Shown here piece by piece: positions 55,039 through 64,000 of a stretch of DNA of 64,000 nt (the stretch's first letter is position 1; each line of letters begins with the position of its first letter). The notes under the pieces were generated by a model. That model ran no database searches. It had not been told where the DNA came from and saw only the letters and a list, made by a program, of their open reading frames with translations. Both the position numbers and the translations under genes were made by a program. Origin of the DNA: Pelobates cultripes (taxonomy: Eukaryota > Chordata > Amphibia > Anura > Pelobatidae); NCBI GenBank assembly GCA_933207985.1, contig OW240916.1:321596509-321660508 (forward strand), written 5' to 3'.

Positions 55039-55974
55039 TGTAACGGAGCTCCTTGTACTCCGACTGAGTACCCTCTGTTGACGGATGCTCCTAGCGCTTC
55101 CTGAGGACTCCCAAGCACTGCAGCAGACACCACAACCACCGCAGACTCCGCAACCGCCGTATCTTGACTGGAGTCTCGCCGTCTTCCTTCCACCCTGGAT
55201 CAGCTTCTGTCCTCCAGGACTGTGTGGTGAAGACCCCTCCTCCAAGGAGAGCGCGTGTCAGGAACAAGCTCTTAAAAGAGCTAAGTGACTCAAGCTCAGG
55301 GGAGCATGCAGAGCATAGCAATCCCCAGTGTGATTATAACAGCTCCCTCCAATAACGAGACAAGGCTACGTTTAGAGGGATCAAGAAGAACTGTCAAAAC
55401 CTTTATTCCCTTGGGACCAGCCAATACAGTCACCACAATAACATTGTTGTGAAACCTCAATAAAATCACAAACAGTCAAACCATATCAAGCAACACACAG
55501 TAACTTATCACAACACAATGGCACATTTTAAAAGGGGTGGGGGGAGACAATATTTAACAGTAAATATCTCACCTGCCTGCAGAATTAGCAATATGCAAAT
55601 CTACCCGAATATGCAAATGAACCAGTCTTGCAATTCAGGTAGTGCATATTGCTGTTGCTACCAACAGAGGGCACTAGACCAGCTCCATAGCCAAACCCAC
55701 CTAGTTGGTAGCAAACCTCAGCAGTACAGGAGAGAAGGCAATACATTTCACAGTACACACACACACTATAAACAATTACATTACACACACCCTGCACCTA
55801 TAATGGGTACAGGGTGACTAAAACATAAGATAAATAAAGCAGCCTACATAAATAGTCTGTCTGAAGGTAGACTAGGGGCTTTACAGCCAGATACATGAAA
55901 GAGTCATAGTCACAGGGGAGGAGGCTGGCAAGTAGGCCTCTCCAGGACCAAGTGGCGAAGGGCACTTCGTCACA
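55039..55974 (-). repeat. Element C 5' LTR
   Basis: Nearly identical to 52631-53565. Confidence 0.95.
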
Positions 55975-55979
55975 GCGGG

Positions 55980-56465
55980 GATTTTAGGCGAGACTGAGCT
56001 TGAACATTCATTCTGCCAGTTGGTGCACGATCACCTGTCTTTGCTTTTAAAAGAGTTTGAGCGCTACTTCCCAACCACAAAAGACCCACGAACTGGTAAG
56101 AAAGGGATCCGCGACCCATTTGCCAACAAATCAGGCGAATCTAGCATGTCTATGCAAGAAGAAGAACAACTGCTGGAGATTGCAAATGACGGTGGCCTTA
56201 AAACTATGTTCGAGACAACAACTCTGCCGGTGTTCTGGATTAAAGTCATGGCGGAATACCCTGAGATTGCCACCACAGCACTTAAATCCCTATTGCCATT
56301 TCCGACAACCTATCTGTGTGAAGCGGGGTTTTCTGCAGTGACAGCAACCAAAACAAAACAGCGGAATAAACTGGACATAAGCAACACACTTCGGGTGTCA
56401 TTGTCTCCTATTACCCCCAGATGGAACCGTCTCGTTGCAAAGAAACAAGCTCAGGGTTCTCATTG
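55980..56465 (+). pseudogene. hAT-1 transposase, C-terminal dimerisation part
   Basis: The frame continues ILGETEPEHSFCQLVHDHL, then YFPTTKDPRTGKKGIRDPF, and the hAT dimerisation region YPEIATTALKSLLPFPTTYL, CEAGFSAVTATKTKQRNKLD, RVSLSPITPRW. It ends at a stop at 56465. About 155 residues here plus 38 before element C, against about 600 for a full transposase; the BED finger and the DDE catalytic residues are absent. Similar proteins of the ZBED5/FAM200 type are domesticated in vertebrates, but here the inverted repeats and TSD show an ordinary mobile copy. Confidence 0.88.
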
Positions 56466-56830
56466 ATTTGACATTCTAGTGAGTTAAATAAAATAAATCA
56501 CTTTATATTCATTTTTTGGTGTAGCTGTATTTTATTTTGAAGGCATGTTTAAATACAATTAAATTAAAATTATTAAATCAAAACAAGCGGGCCGGGAGTA
56601 GACCAGAAAAGGGGCGATTACCCAGCCTGCAGACATCTCAGGGTGCACTACCCATGCTGGGGATGCACCATAGAAGCAATCGCCGCAATCCCGACGCCTG
56701 TCGGATGAGGGAGCGTTAAACGGCGATCGCGGCCTACTTTACTCGGAGCCGAGGCGGCCGCTCTCCCCGGCCCAGGAACGACCTGGCAAGCACCCTACCC
56801 CCCCCCCTTTGGACCGGCGGGGGTCATCCC

Positions 56831-58235
56831 TGTGACGAAACCAATCTCGCCACATTGCATTGGAGGAGCCTGGTTGCCCGCCTGCTGCCTTTGGATTATG
56901 GACCGGCAGCTAAAGGGTTAATTTTACTGTGCAGAAGGATTTATTTCTCCCTTTCTGCACAGCCGTTCGGTAGATTCCATCTACCAAACAAACAGTCTCT
57001 TTTCAGCCTCCCCAGAGCCGTGGGAAGCCGGCCGGCGACCTTAATTGGCCACCCAGAAGCTGGAGTGCGCCCTCCATTTACCTCCCTGAAGCCGCGGTTA
57101 ACCGCGGCTTAACGAGCGTGTGCCGGCAATTGACCACCCAGTAGCTGCGGTTAACCGCAGCTTAATTGATTGTTACTGGGTGGTCGCGGTTACACTTAGC
57201 CGCCACACGATGGCGGTGTTCTGGAGCTCCCCGGGCAGCCAGCGCTTGTCTGCCCGGCTTTCATGCACCAAACCCGGACACTTTTACGTGCAGGCACCGC
57301 TGAACCTCCAACCCCTGGTTCTAATTCGCACGGATTGAACGAATGCATGTAAATTCGGTATTTTATGTTGGAGGAATGTTTTAACCCAGATAGCTATGCC
57401 ATGGAGCCTATTCGTGGAATTAAAGACTTTGGCTCCATGGCAATTAAAACTGTATTCGTGTGGTCTGAGCGCCATTCGCTTAATAATGTGCGCTCAAACC
57501 TGAGCTATCTGGGGATATGTTACATGTCTGTGTTTTATGTAGTAAATGTTACTTTGTGCATTTTAAAGTATAATGCTGGTTTTGTGTTCCCACGTGTGTA
57601 ATGGAGTTTTGCCTTTGACTTGGGAGATAATTGAGTTACTTCCCAATTGTCTCCCAGGGCAGAGGGGAGGAAGCCAGGATGCATTGTGGGAATATACTGT
57701 GACTGTGTGTCCTTTTTGTATACTTGTCTGTCCCTTGTCACAGTCTCCCATTTGGTCCCCTAGGGGAGTGTCCACCAGGTGGGAGACCTGCATAAAAGCT
57801 GGGCAGGTAGCCCTCATTAAACAGACCACTGCTTGACCCTCAACACGGAGCCTTGTCTCGTCTTTGGGGGGATTTACTGTATGCTGCTAAGGACTGATTG
57901 CCAGGAGTGTAAGCCGCTTGGAAGCTTTTCCTGTTCGCCTGCTAGCAGCTATTCGTATGGTTCCTGTTCGTGTATTTGGAATGCTACCTTATTCCCTTGT
58001 ATGCCGTTCGGGAGTTTGGAGCATTCACTTGTATGCAGTTCGAGTGTTTGGACCATTCCCTTGTATGCAGTTCGAGTGTTTGGAGCATTCCCTTGTATGC
58101 CGTTCGGGAGTTTGGAGCATTCACTTGTATTCAGTTCATGAGTTTTGGTGATTCTACAGTAGCTGTGCCTGTCTCTGAAAGGGGATTATCGTCTAAGCGG
58201 TTTTTTTCCCCTTTTGTGCAAAACGGTCCGTTACA
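56831..58235 (+). repeat. Element B 5' LTR (1405 bp)
   Basis: TGTGACGAAACC...GGTCCGTTACA. Signals: GAGCTATCTGGGGATA at 57503, stem GGGAGATAATTGAGTT/CAATTGTCTCCC (57622-57654), CATAAAAG (57791-57798, TATA-like) and ATTAAA at 57816. A minisatellite lies at 57995-58140. Confidence 0.96.
57995..58140 (+). repeat. 48-bp minisatellite in the 5' LTR of B
   Basis: Alternating units TTCGGGAGTTTGGAGCATTC / TTCGAGTGTTTGGACCATTC with CTTGTATGC. The 3' LTR retains a single unit, which accounts for the length difference. Confidence 0.9.
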
Positions 58236-58236
58236 A

Positions 58237-58256
58237 TTGGTGGCAAGCGGCGGGAT
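58237..58256 (+). promoter_or_regulatory. Element B primer-binding site (leucine tRNA-like)
   Basis: TTGGTGGCAAGCGGCGGGAT begins one base after the LTR. It differs from the element C site by one extra A and one substitution. Confidence 0.7.
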
Positions 58257-58324
58257 CGTTCCCACAGACTACAGGACAGCTACAGGCGACACCATTCCTT
58301 GGATTTACAATTTGAGGGCAACGC

Positions 58325-60673
58325 ATGTCTGAGTACAGCGACCCTGACAGCAACAGCATGGAACCAGCAGTGTCATACGAGGAGGAGGACCTGGATGGCC
58401 GGGATGCATTAAGGAAAGGCATCTGGTACCAGGCCCTGGATAATGTACAGTACCAGCGGGGTGAGAGTCTCCCCAGTGAAGAGCAGCGGTTGCAGAAGCA
58501 AGTGGCCCTGCGGATGCCCTTCCTGGGAGAGCAGCCCCTAGATGAATGGGTGAAGGAATTGGAGCACCGGGTATGGCAGGAGATTTGGCTGGAAGATGCC
58601 TACCAGTCGCTCTGGTGGTATGGGGCACAGTACCTGCCCTGGACAGCCGAGCATGACAAGCCAGAGGGAGAGGAGTTTGATGGTCCTGGCTTGTTATGGG
58701 AGGCTTTTTCAGAGCCTGAATTTGGGAGCCCTACACAAGCCCGGTTCAGTGATCTCTTGGAGTGGAGGGAGAGCAGGTATGACTGGGACGACACTCACGA
58801 CATTGAGCAAGACCTGGCTCACCTAGCAACCCTGGAGTGGGAACTGGAGCAGGACTACCGAGATCTCTTCCACTCCATTGAGAAGATTCAGCAGGACAGC
58901 AAGGTGACAGAGCCAGAACCAGACCCATTCAGCTGGGAAGACATTGTGGATATTTTCTGGGAAGAACCCCAGGTGGCCGGTAGAGATGGGACCGAGGTCT
59001 CTCCACCGGTCCTGCAGGGAATTGGGAGCCCAGTCTCCATTCCCCAGCGGCAGGCTGAGTTACAGGGGACAGAGATAGTCGCTCCTGTCCCCCAGCAGCA
59101 GAATGAATTGCAGGGAATTGGGAGCCCGAGCTCCATTCCCCAGCGGGAGATATTGCAGGGAATTGGGAGCCTGAGCTCCATTCCCCAGCGGCAGGCTGAG
59201 TTACAGGGGGCAGAGGTAGTTGTTCCTGCCCCCCAGCAGCAGAGTGATATGCCGGGAAGGCAGTGTAAAGTGCAGGGAGAGGAGAACAGCGTCCTCCCTC
59301 CCCAGCGGCAGGCTGAGATACAGGGGGCAGAGGTAGTTGTTCCTGCCCCCCAGCAGCCAAGTGATATGCCGGGAAGGCAGTGGGAAGTCCAGGGAGAGGA
59401 GAGCAGTGTCCTCCCTCCCCAGCGGCAGCGTGATTTTTTGGGAATTGGGAGCCCAGTCTCCATTCCCCAGCAGCAGAATGATGCTTTGGGAATTGGGAGC
59501 CCAGTCTCCATTCCCCAGCGGCAGTATGATGCTTTGGGAATTGGGAGCCCAGTCTCCATTCCCCAGCGGCAGCACAGATCATTGGGAATTGGGAGCCCCG
59601 TCTCCATTCCCCAGCGGCAGAATGATGCTTTGGGAATTGGGAGCCCAGTCTCCATTCCCCAGCGGCAGAGTGTCCTACCGGGAATAGAGAGCCCAGTCTC
59701 CTTTCCCCAGCAGCAGGACTCTGTATTGGGAGCAGAGACAGTCGGTCTCCCTCCCCCACAGCTGGAAGTATGTATGGGAGAGGAGCTTGTTACCCCCTCT
59801 CCCCAGCGGCAGCTTAATGTACAAAGGGGAGACAGTAAGCCCCACAACCGTGCAGATGGGACCGTAGTCTCTACACTGCCAGCACAGGGGGTAGGGACGG
59901 TCGGTCCTGCCCCCCAGCGACAGGGCTGTTTAGCCAAAGGGGAGACAGTCGGTCTCCCCCTCCAGCAGCAGAGATGGGTAACCAAAGGGGAGACGGTCGG
60001 TCTCCAGCAGCAGGACTGTGCATCTAAAGGGGAGACAGTCAGTCTCCAGCAGCAGCAGCAGAGCGGTGTATTTAAAGGGGAGACAGTCGGTCTCCCCCTC
60101 CAACAACCAGGCTTCCACCAGGCTACCCTCCCAGTAGCGCTGGCAACAGGGCAGAGTGCCGCTGGTCTCTGCCCACGCAGCAACCCACCAAGTCAGCGTA
60201 CCCGTACCCAGCACAGCCGTGGTGAGGCACCTGGACATGGACAAGCTTCTTCTCTACCCAGGTGTAGTAACCATTTATTGTGGGTGGGCTGTGCTGTTGA
60301 TTATGTTTTGTGGGTGGGCTGCTGGACTAACAAGGGCACTGACCGGCAGGAGGTCAGATACCCTGTTAGTCTGTTTGGAAAAGGGGAGAGATGTGACGAA
60401 ACCAATCTCGCCACATTGCATTGGAGGAGCCTGGTTGCCCGCCTGCTGCCTTTGGATTATGGACCGGCAGCTAAAGGGTTAATTTTACTGTGCAGAAGGA
60501 TTTATTTCTCCCTTTCTGCACAGCCGTTCGGTAGATTCCATCTACCAAACAAACAGTCTCTTTTCAGCCTCCCCAGAGCCGTGGGAAGCCGGCCGGCGAC
60601 CTTAATTGGCCACCCAGAAGCTGGAGTGCGCCCTCCATTTACCTCCCTGAAGCCGCGGTTAACCGCGGCTTAA
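58325..60673 (+). CDS. Element B gag-like Gln/Pro-rich repeat protein (782 residues)
   Basis: Single uninterrupted frame from the first ATG of the interior. Residues 1-230: acidic, Trp-rich and helical (for example WYQALDNVQYQRGESLP, DEWVKELEHRVWQEIW, SLWWYGAQYLPWT, LEWELEQDYRDLFHSIEKI). Residues ~235-620: over 20 repeats of about 16 residues, LGIGSPVSIPQRQ.. and LQGAEVVVPAPQQQ.., then KGETVGLPLQQQ. Residues ~620-690: basic, with LLWVGC repeated and GTDRQEVRYPVSL. Residues 690-782 are encoded by the 3' LTR. There is no zinc knuckle, protease or RT motif and no membrane segment. Gag function is inferred from its place. The minus-strand frame of 431 codons over the repeats is a shadow. Confidence 0.8.
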   Translation: MSEYSDPDSNSMEPAVSYEEEDLDGRDALRKGIWYQALDNVQYQRGESLPSEEQRLQKQVALRMPFLGEQPLDEWVKELEHRVWQEIWLEDAYQSLWWYGAQYLPWTAEHDKPEGEEFDGPGLLWEAFSEPEFGSPTQARFSDLLEWRESRYDWDDTHDIEQDLAHLATLEWELEQDYRDLFHSIEKIQQDSKVTEPEPDPFSWEDIVDIFWEEPQVAGRDGTEVSPPVLQGIGSPVSIPQRQAELQGTEIVAPVPQQQNELQGIGSPSSIPQREILQGIGSLSSIPQRQAELQGAEVVVPAPQQQSDMPGRQCKVQGEENSVLPPQRQAEIQGAEVVVPAPQQPSDMPGRQWEVQGEESSVLPPQRQRDFLGIGSPVSIPQQQNDALGIGSPVSIPQRQYDALGIGSPVSIPQRQHRSLGIGSPVSIPQRQNDALGIGSPVSIPQRQSVLPGIESPVSFPQQQDSVLGAETVGLPPPQLEVCMGEELVTPSPQRQLNVQRGDSKPHNRADGTVVSTLPAQGVGTVGPAPQRQGCLAKGETVGLPLQQQRWVTKGETVGLQQQDCASKGETVSLQQQQQSGVFKGETVGLPLQQPGFHQATLPVALATGQSAAGLCPRSNPPSQRTRTQHSRGEAPGHGQASSLPRCSNHLLWVGCAVDYVLWVGCWTNKGTDRQEVRYPVSLFGKGERCDETNLATLHWRSLVARLLPLDYGPAAKGLILLCRRIYFSLSAQPFGRFHLPNKQSLFSLPRAVGSRPATLIGHPEAGVRPPFTSLKPRLTAA
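60372..60391 (+). promoter_or_regulatory. Element B polypurine tract
   Basis: GGAAAAGGGGAGAGA directly before the 3' LTR at 60392; it is read in frame within the 782-codon frame as part of GKGERCDE. Confidence 0.88.
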
Positions 60674-61700
60674 CGAGCGTGTGCCGGCAATTGACCACCC
60701 AGTAGCTGCGGTTAACCGCAGCTTAATTGATTGTTACTGGGTGGTCGCGGTTACACTTAGCCGCCACACGATGGCGGTGTTCTGGAGCTCCCCGGGCAGC
60801 CAGCGCTTGTCTGCCCGGCTTTCATGCACCAAACCCGGACACTTTTACGTGCAGGCACCGCTGAACCTCCAACCCCTGGTTCTAATTCGCACGGATTTAA
60901 CGAATGCATGTAAATTCGGTATTTTATGTTGGAGGAATGTTTTAACCCAGATAGCTATGCCATGGAGCCTATTCGTGGAATTAAAGACTTTGGCTCCATG
61001 GCAATTAAACTGTATTCGTGTGGTCTGAGTGCCATTCACCTAATAATGTGCACTCAGACCTGAGCTATCTGGGGATATGTTACATGTCTGTGTTTTATGT
61101 AGTAAATGTTACTTTGTGCATTTTAAAGTATAATGCTGGTTTTGTGTTCCCACGTGTGTAATGGAGTTTTGCCTTTGACTTGGGAGATAATTGAGTTACT
61201 TCCCAATTATCTCCCAGGGCAGAGGGGAGGAAGCCAGGATGCATTGTGGGAATATACTGTGACTGTGTGTCCTTTTTGTATACTTGTCTGTCCCTTGTCA
61301 CAGTCTCCCATTTGGTCCCCTAGGGGAGTGTCCACCAGGTGGGAGACCTGCATAAAAGCTGGGCAGGTAGCCCTCATTAAACAGACCACTGCTTGACCCT
61401 CAACACGGAGCCTTGTCTCGTCTTTGGGGGGATTTACTGTATGCTGCTAAGGACTGATTGCCAGGAGTGTAAGCCGCTTGGAAGCTTTTCCTGTTCGCCT
61501 GCTAGCAGCTATTCGTATGGTTCCTGTTCGTTTATTTGAAGTGCTACCTTATTCCCTTGTATGCCGTTCGGGAGTTTGGAGCATTCACTTATTGGCGGTT
61601 CGTGAGTTTTGGTGATTCTACAGTAGCTGTGCCTGTCTCTAAAAGGGGGATTATCGTCTAAGCGGTTTTTTCCCCTTTTTGTGCAAAACGGTCCGTTACA
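60392..61700 (+). repeat. Element B 3' LTR (1309 bp)
   Basis: Same ends as the 5' LTR with roughly ten substitutions and the shortened minisatellite. Confidence 0.96.
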
Positions 61701-62928
61701 ATCCCGGTCCTCCCCAGCCACGCTAAACGCACCCGAGGAGGGCCCGCAGGATTTGGCACCGTCATAGCACAGCCAAGATGGCGGCCCAACGCAGGCCCCA
61801 GCTAAAGTGAACAAGCATCCAGCCGCAGCCTCAACCCACAGCAACCACGGAGCAGCTCTGTGAACGCTTCTGGGCAATACTCCGCAACCGAGGAGCAACA
61901 CAATATAAAGCGATGAAAGCGGTGGCCGCGTGGATCTGCCCTGCCACTAGGCGCCGCCATTACGGAACGCTACCGCGGACCCCCAAAACGGCCACTTGGC
62001 AGAGAAAAGGGCAAAAAACCTGCAAAGCGGGAAGCAACTACCGGGCACACGGGCACTAACACCCGTCCCCACACAAGCGGAAAAAGGGGCGCCACACTGG
62101 CCTCACACATAGGCACCTCGCCTGACCCAAGACATGGAGCCCTACATGACAGGCGGCTACCCTCAACGGAGTCAACCGCAAACCAGCAAGCTTGCCCACA
62201 ACACCAACGCCTGGAAGACCCCACCGTGCACGCATGCATGGTCACCAGGACTGGCATCGGCTGAGCTACCACACTACCACGTCCATTTTGCCGAGGAGGA
62301 ACCTGCTGCACATCTCCTGGGACACTTAAGTTACCTGCTAGCCTAGGGTCAGAGACTTAACTTGGACACACTCCTTAAGCCACAGATTGCATCACATTTA
62401 CATGTCAGCTATTGTAGGTTATTGATGTTTACACTGCATGCCGTTATCCCCCTACATAACACAATAAGCCTGTTTATAATGCCTACACAACTGATACACT
62501 CGCTTAGTTAATAAAATATAGCCAAACGTTAATTACCTAACTTAGATAATCCTGGCATACACAAGCTGCATGAAATCAAGATGATCAACCTCTTCATAAT
62601 CGCATTCAAAACGTGTAAAACTAAGTTATCATTACTAACATATCTGGTCTAGCACTGTTAAACGTTGAATTTCTCACTCTATGATGATGACTTTACTGTT
62701 CAATCTAGCTGATTGTTAAAACTATATAAAATTGTGCATTTCCTCATGCCACTGTTCAACTTCAGTACAACCTCAGACACGCTGTTGTGGCGTATGTCGT
62801 TGCTATGTATAACATGCACAACAAAAATAAAGAATTTAAAAGAAAAAAAAAACAAGCGGGCCACGGAAAAATTATCAAACGTTTACCGGTTCACGGCGAT
62901 AAAAAGGTTGGGGAGCACTGCCCTAAAA

Positions 62929-63057
62929 CATTGCGGCTTGAACCCTGGTTGGTGGCGGATAAGTCACGCAAGTCAACCGGCATTCAGAGCTAAAATACAG
63001 CAGACCATTTTTGTGGACCATTTTTAGCACAAGGCAGCTCATCTCATCAGGCCTTTT
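62929..63057. other. Outer hAT sequence between hAT-1 and the transposase
   Basis: Non-coding, directly continuous with 52200-52315 once hAT-1 is discounted. Confidence 0.6.
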
Positions 63058-64000
63058 TTAGTCGAAGGTATCGCCCACTGTCAGTCCCTTCGGGATCCAT
63101 CCCTCATTCATCTTAATAAAGGTGAGGTAATCTAGACTTTTTTGACCTAGGCGACTTCTCTTCTCAGTGACAATACCTCCTGCTGCACTGAAGGTCCTTT
63201 CTGACAGGACACTTGAAGCGGGGCAGGCCAGAAGTTCTATCGCAAATTGGGATAGCTCAGGCCACAGGTCAAGCCTGCACACCCAGTAGTCAAGGGGTTC
63301 ATCGCTCCTCAGAGTGTCGATATCTGCAGTTAAGGCGAGGTAGTCTGCTACCTGTCGGTCGAGTCGCTCTCTGAGGGTGGATCCCGAAGGGCTGTGGCGA
63401 TGCGTAGGACTTAAAAAGGTCCGCATGTCCTCCATCAACAACACGTCTCTAAAGCGTCCTGTCCTTGCCGGCGTGGTCATGGGAGGAGGAGGATGACTTC
63501 CACCTCTCCCCCTGTTAGATTCCCGTTGTGCTGTGACATCACCCTTATACGCTGTGTAAAGCATACTTTTCAATTTATTTTGCAAATGCTGCATCCTTTC
63601 ATACTTGTTGTAATTTGGTAACATTTCCAGCCACTTTCTGCTTATACCGGGGGTCTAGTAGCGTGGACACCCAGTACAGGTCGTTCTCCTTCAGCCTTTT
63701 TATACGAGGGTCCCTCAACAGGCACGACAGCATGAAAGACCCCATTTGCACAAGGTTGGATGCCGAGCTACTCATTTCCCGTTCCTCCTCCTCAGTGATC
63801 TTCAATGAAGGTAGTTCTTCCCCCCAGCCACATCCAACACCACGGGTACCAGATAGGTGACAACGAGCACCCTGGGATGCCTGTTGTGGTTGGTCTTCCT
63901 CCTCCTCCTCCTCCTCCTCCTCCTCAAAGCCACATTCCTCCTCTGACTCCTCTTCCTCACAATCCTCTTCCAGCGTTGCCGTAGGTCCAGCAAGCGATGA
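63058..64000 (-). pseudogene. hAT transposase, C-terminal half (outer element)
   Basis: The minus frame 63624-63058 (188 codons) has the hAT dimerisation region: DYWVCRLDLWPELSQFAIELL, CPASSVLSERTFSAAGGIV and the end YLTFIKMNEGW, followed by a stop. Upstream in another frame, 63805-63599 has LYWVSTLLDPRYKQKV, the conserved LDPRYK block. Farther right is a Glu/Arg-rich stretch (GGAGGAGG repeats at 63895-63925). A frameshift lies near 63600, so the gene is broken or the window holds a sequence error there. The N-terminus is beyond the window. The type resembles the ZBED1/ZBED4 group. Confidence 0.85.

Larger units (their letters stand above)
52631..55974 (-). mobile_element. LTR element C: non-autonomous, gag-like only
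   Basis: LTRs of 935-936 bp (52631-53565 and 55039-55974) lie on either side of a 1473-bp interior. Target duplication is GCGGG (52626-52630 and 55975-55979), perfect. On the minus strand the order is LTR, leucine-tRNA primer site, gag-like frame, polypurine tract, LTR. The LTRs differ by only a handful of bases, so the insertion is young. There is no pol. The interior contains an inverted patch from its own flank. Related to element B. Confidence 0.95.
56831..61700 (+). mobile_element. LTR element B: young, non-autonomous, one 782-codon frame
   Basis: Target duplication ATCCC (56826-56830 and 61701-61705), perfect. LTRs are 1405 and 1309 bp, about 99% identical apart from a 96-bp repeat-number difference. 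The interior is 2156 bp with a leucine-tRNA-like primer site, one long gag-like frame and a polypurine tract. There is no protease, RT, RNase H or integrase. It must rely on enzymes from another element. Inserted in the L1-like element in hAT-1. Confidence 0.96.
56594..62848 (+). mobile_element. ORF-less L1-like retroelement in hAT-1
   Basis: Flanked by the perfect duplication AAAACAAGCGGGCC (56580-56593 and 62849-62862) with an A-run before the second copy. Without element B it is about 1.4 kb: a GC-rich 5' UTR-like part (56594-56830 and from 61706, with AGCCAAGATGGCGGCC near 61770) joined to an AT-rich 3' UTR ending AAAATAAAGAATTTAAAAG plus poly(A). No endonuclease or RT is present, so it is an internally deleted or parasitic L1 derivative moved in trans. 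Confidence 0.88.
52324..62920 (+). mobile_element. Inner hAT element (hAT-1) holding two retroelements
   Basis: Flanked by the perfect 8-bp duplication CCCTAAAA (52316-52323 and 62921-62928). Terminal inverted repeats are CAGTGTTCCCAACC (left) and GGTTGGGGAGCACTG (right). Without its insertions the element would be about 1 kb. It keeps only the transposase C-terminal half, so it was already a deletion derivative. Insertions: LTR element C (52631-55974) and an L1-like element (56594-62848). Confidence 0.95.

Noticed and set aside
52516..56465. Domesticated ZBED/FAM200-type host gene
   Set aside because: Terminal inverted repeats, an 8-bp duplication, loss of the catalytic part and an LTR element within the frame show a dead transposon copy.
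58888..60183. 431-codon minus-strand frame with Trp/Gly-rich repeats
   Set aside because: Shadow of the tandem repeats in the element B coding frame; the plus-strand frame has the start just after the primer site and a non-repetitive N-terminus.

Overview
The window is vertebrate genomic DNA made almost entirely of transposable elements. No host exon, tRNA or rRNA gene was recognised. The mix points to an amphibian, most likely a frog: Penelope-like elements, a chromodomain Ty3/Gypsy element, DIRS-type remnants with an SGNH-hydrolase-like stretch, CR1/Rex1-like, L2-like and L1-like LINEs, hAT and Tc1 transposons, and TTAA-target MITEs of the T2 and piggyBac kind. The species cannot be read from the sequence. 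One 100-base assembly gap lies at 9099-9198.

0-5.6 kb holds a TTAA-type DNA transposon, a minus-strand Penelope GIY-YIG fragment, a 229-bp palindrome, an L2-like LINE remnant and a CR1-like RT fragment. 5.6-20.3 kb is one old Penelope-like element (PLE-1) split by insertions: a 3.9-kb hAT-type element (TSD CCTGCTAA), a 6-kb chromodomain Gypsy element that itself holds a 1.4-kb solo LTR, a 390-bp insertion with a 16-bp TSD, a CT-rich block and a T2-type MITE. 20.7-29.6 kb has a solo LTR, a tandem 2.2-kb duplication, and a second Penelope-like element (PLE-2, 14-bp TSD) with inverted terminal arms and its own hAT insertion. 30-38.5 kb has LTR fragments, a decayed Tc1 transposase, nested MITEs, a solo LTR and several minisatellites. 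38.5-43.5 kb is a CR1/Rex1-like LINE (446-codon RT frame) interrupted by an L1 tail. 43.5-50.6 kb has a small retrovirus-like RT fragment, palindromic hAT-like sequence and a decayed DIRS-like region with a solo LTR.

50.6-64 kb is a four-level nest. A hAT with minus-strand transposase contains a second hAT (52324-62920, TSD CCCTAAAA). That hAT contains LTR element C (52631-55974, TSD GCGGG) and an ORF-less L1-like insertion (56594-62848, 14-bp TSD). The L1-like insertion in turn contains LTR element B (56831-61700, TSD ATCCC). B and C are related, young, non-autonomous LTR elements whose primer site fits a leucine tRNA. Each encodes only a Gln/Pro-rich repeat protein and no pol. B still has one open 782-codon frame that runs through the polypurine tract into its own 3' LTR. 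C carries an inverted 111-bp patch copied from its own left flank, which looks like a local template switch.

The genes here do not form a pathway. The only plausible co-operation is parasitic: gag-like B and C elements using the reverse transcriptase and integrase of an unseen partner. Strong points are boundaries supported by TSDs and by reading frames that resume across insertions. Weak points are family names of short degenerate fragments and the outer limits of older LTR pieces.
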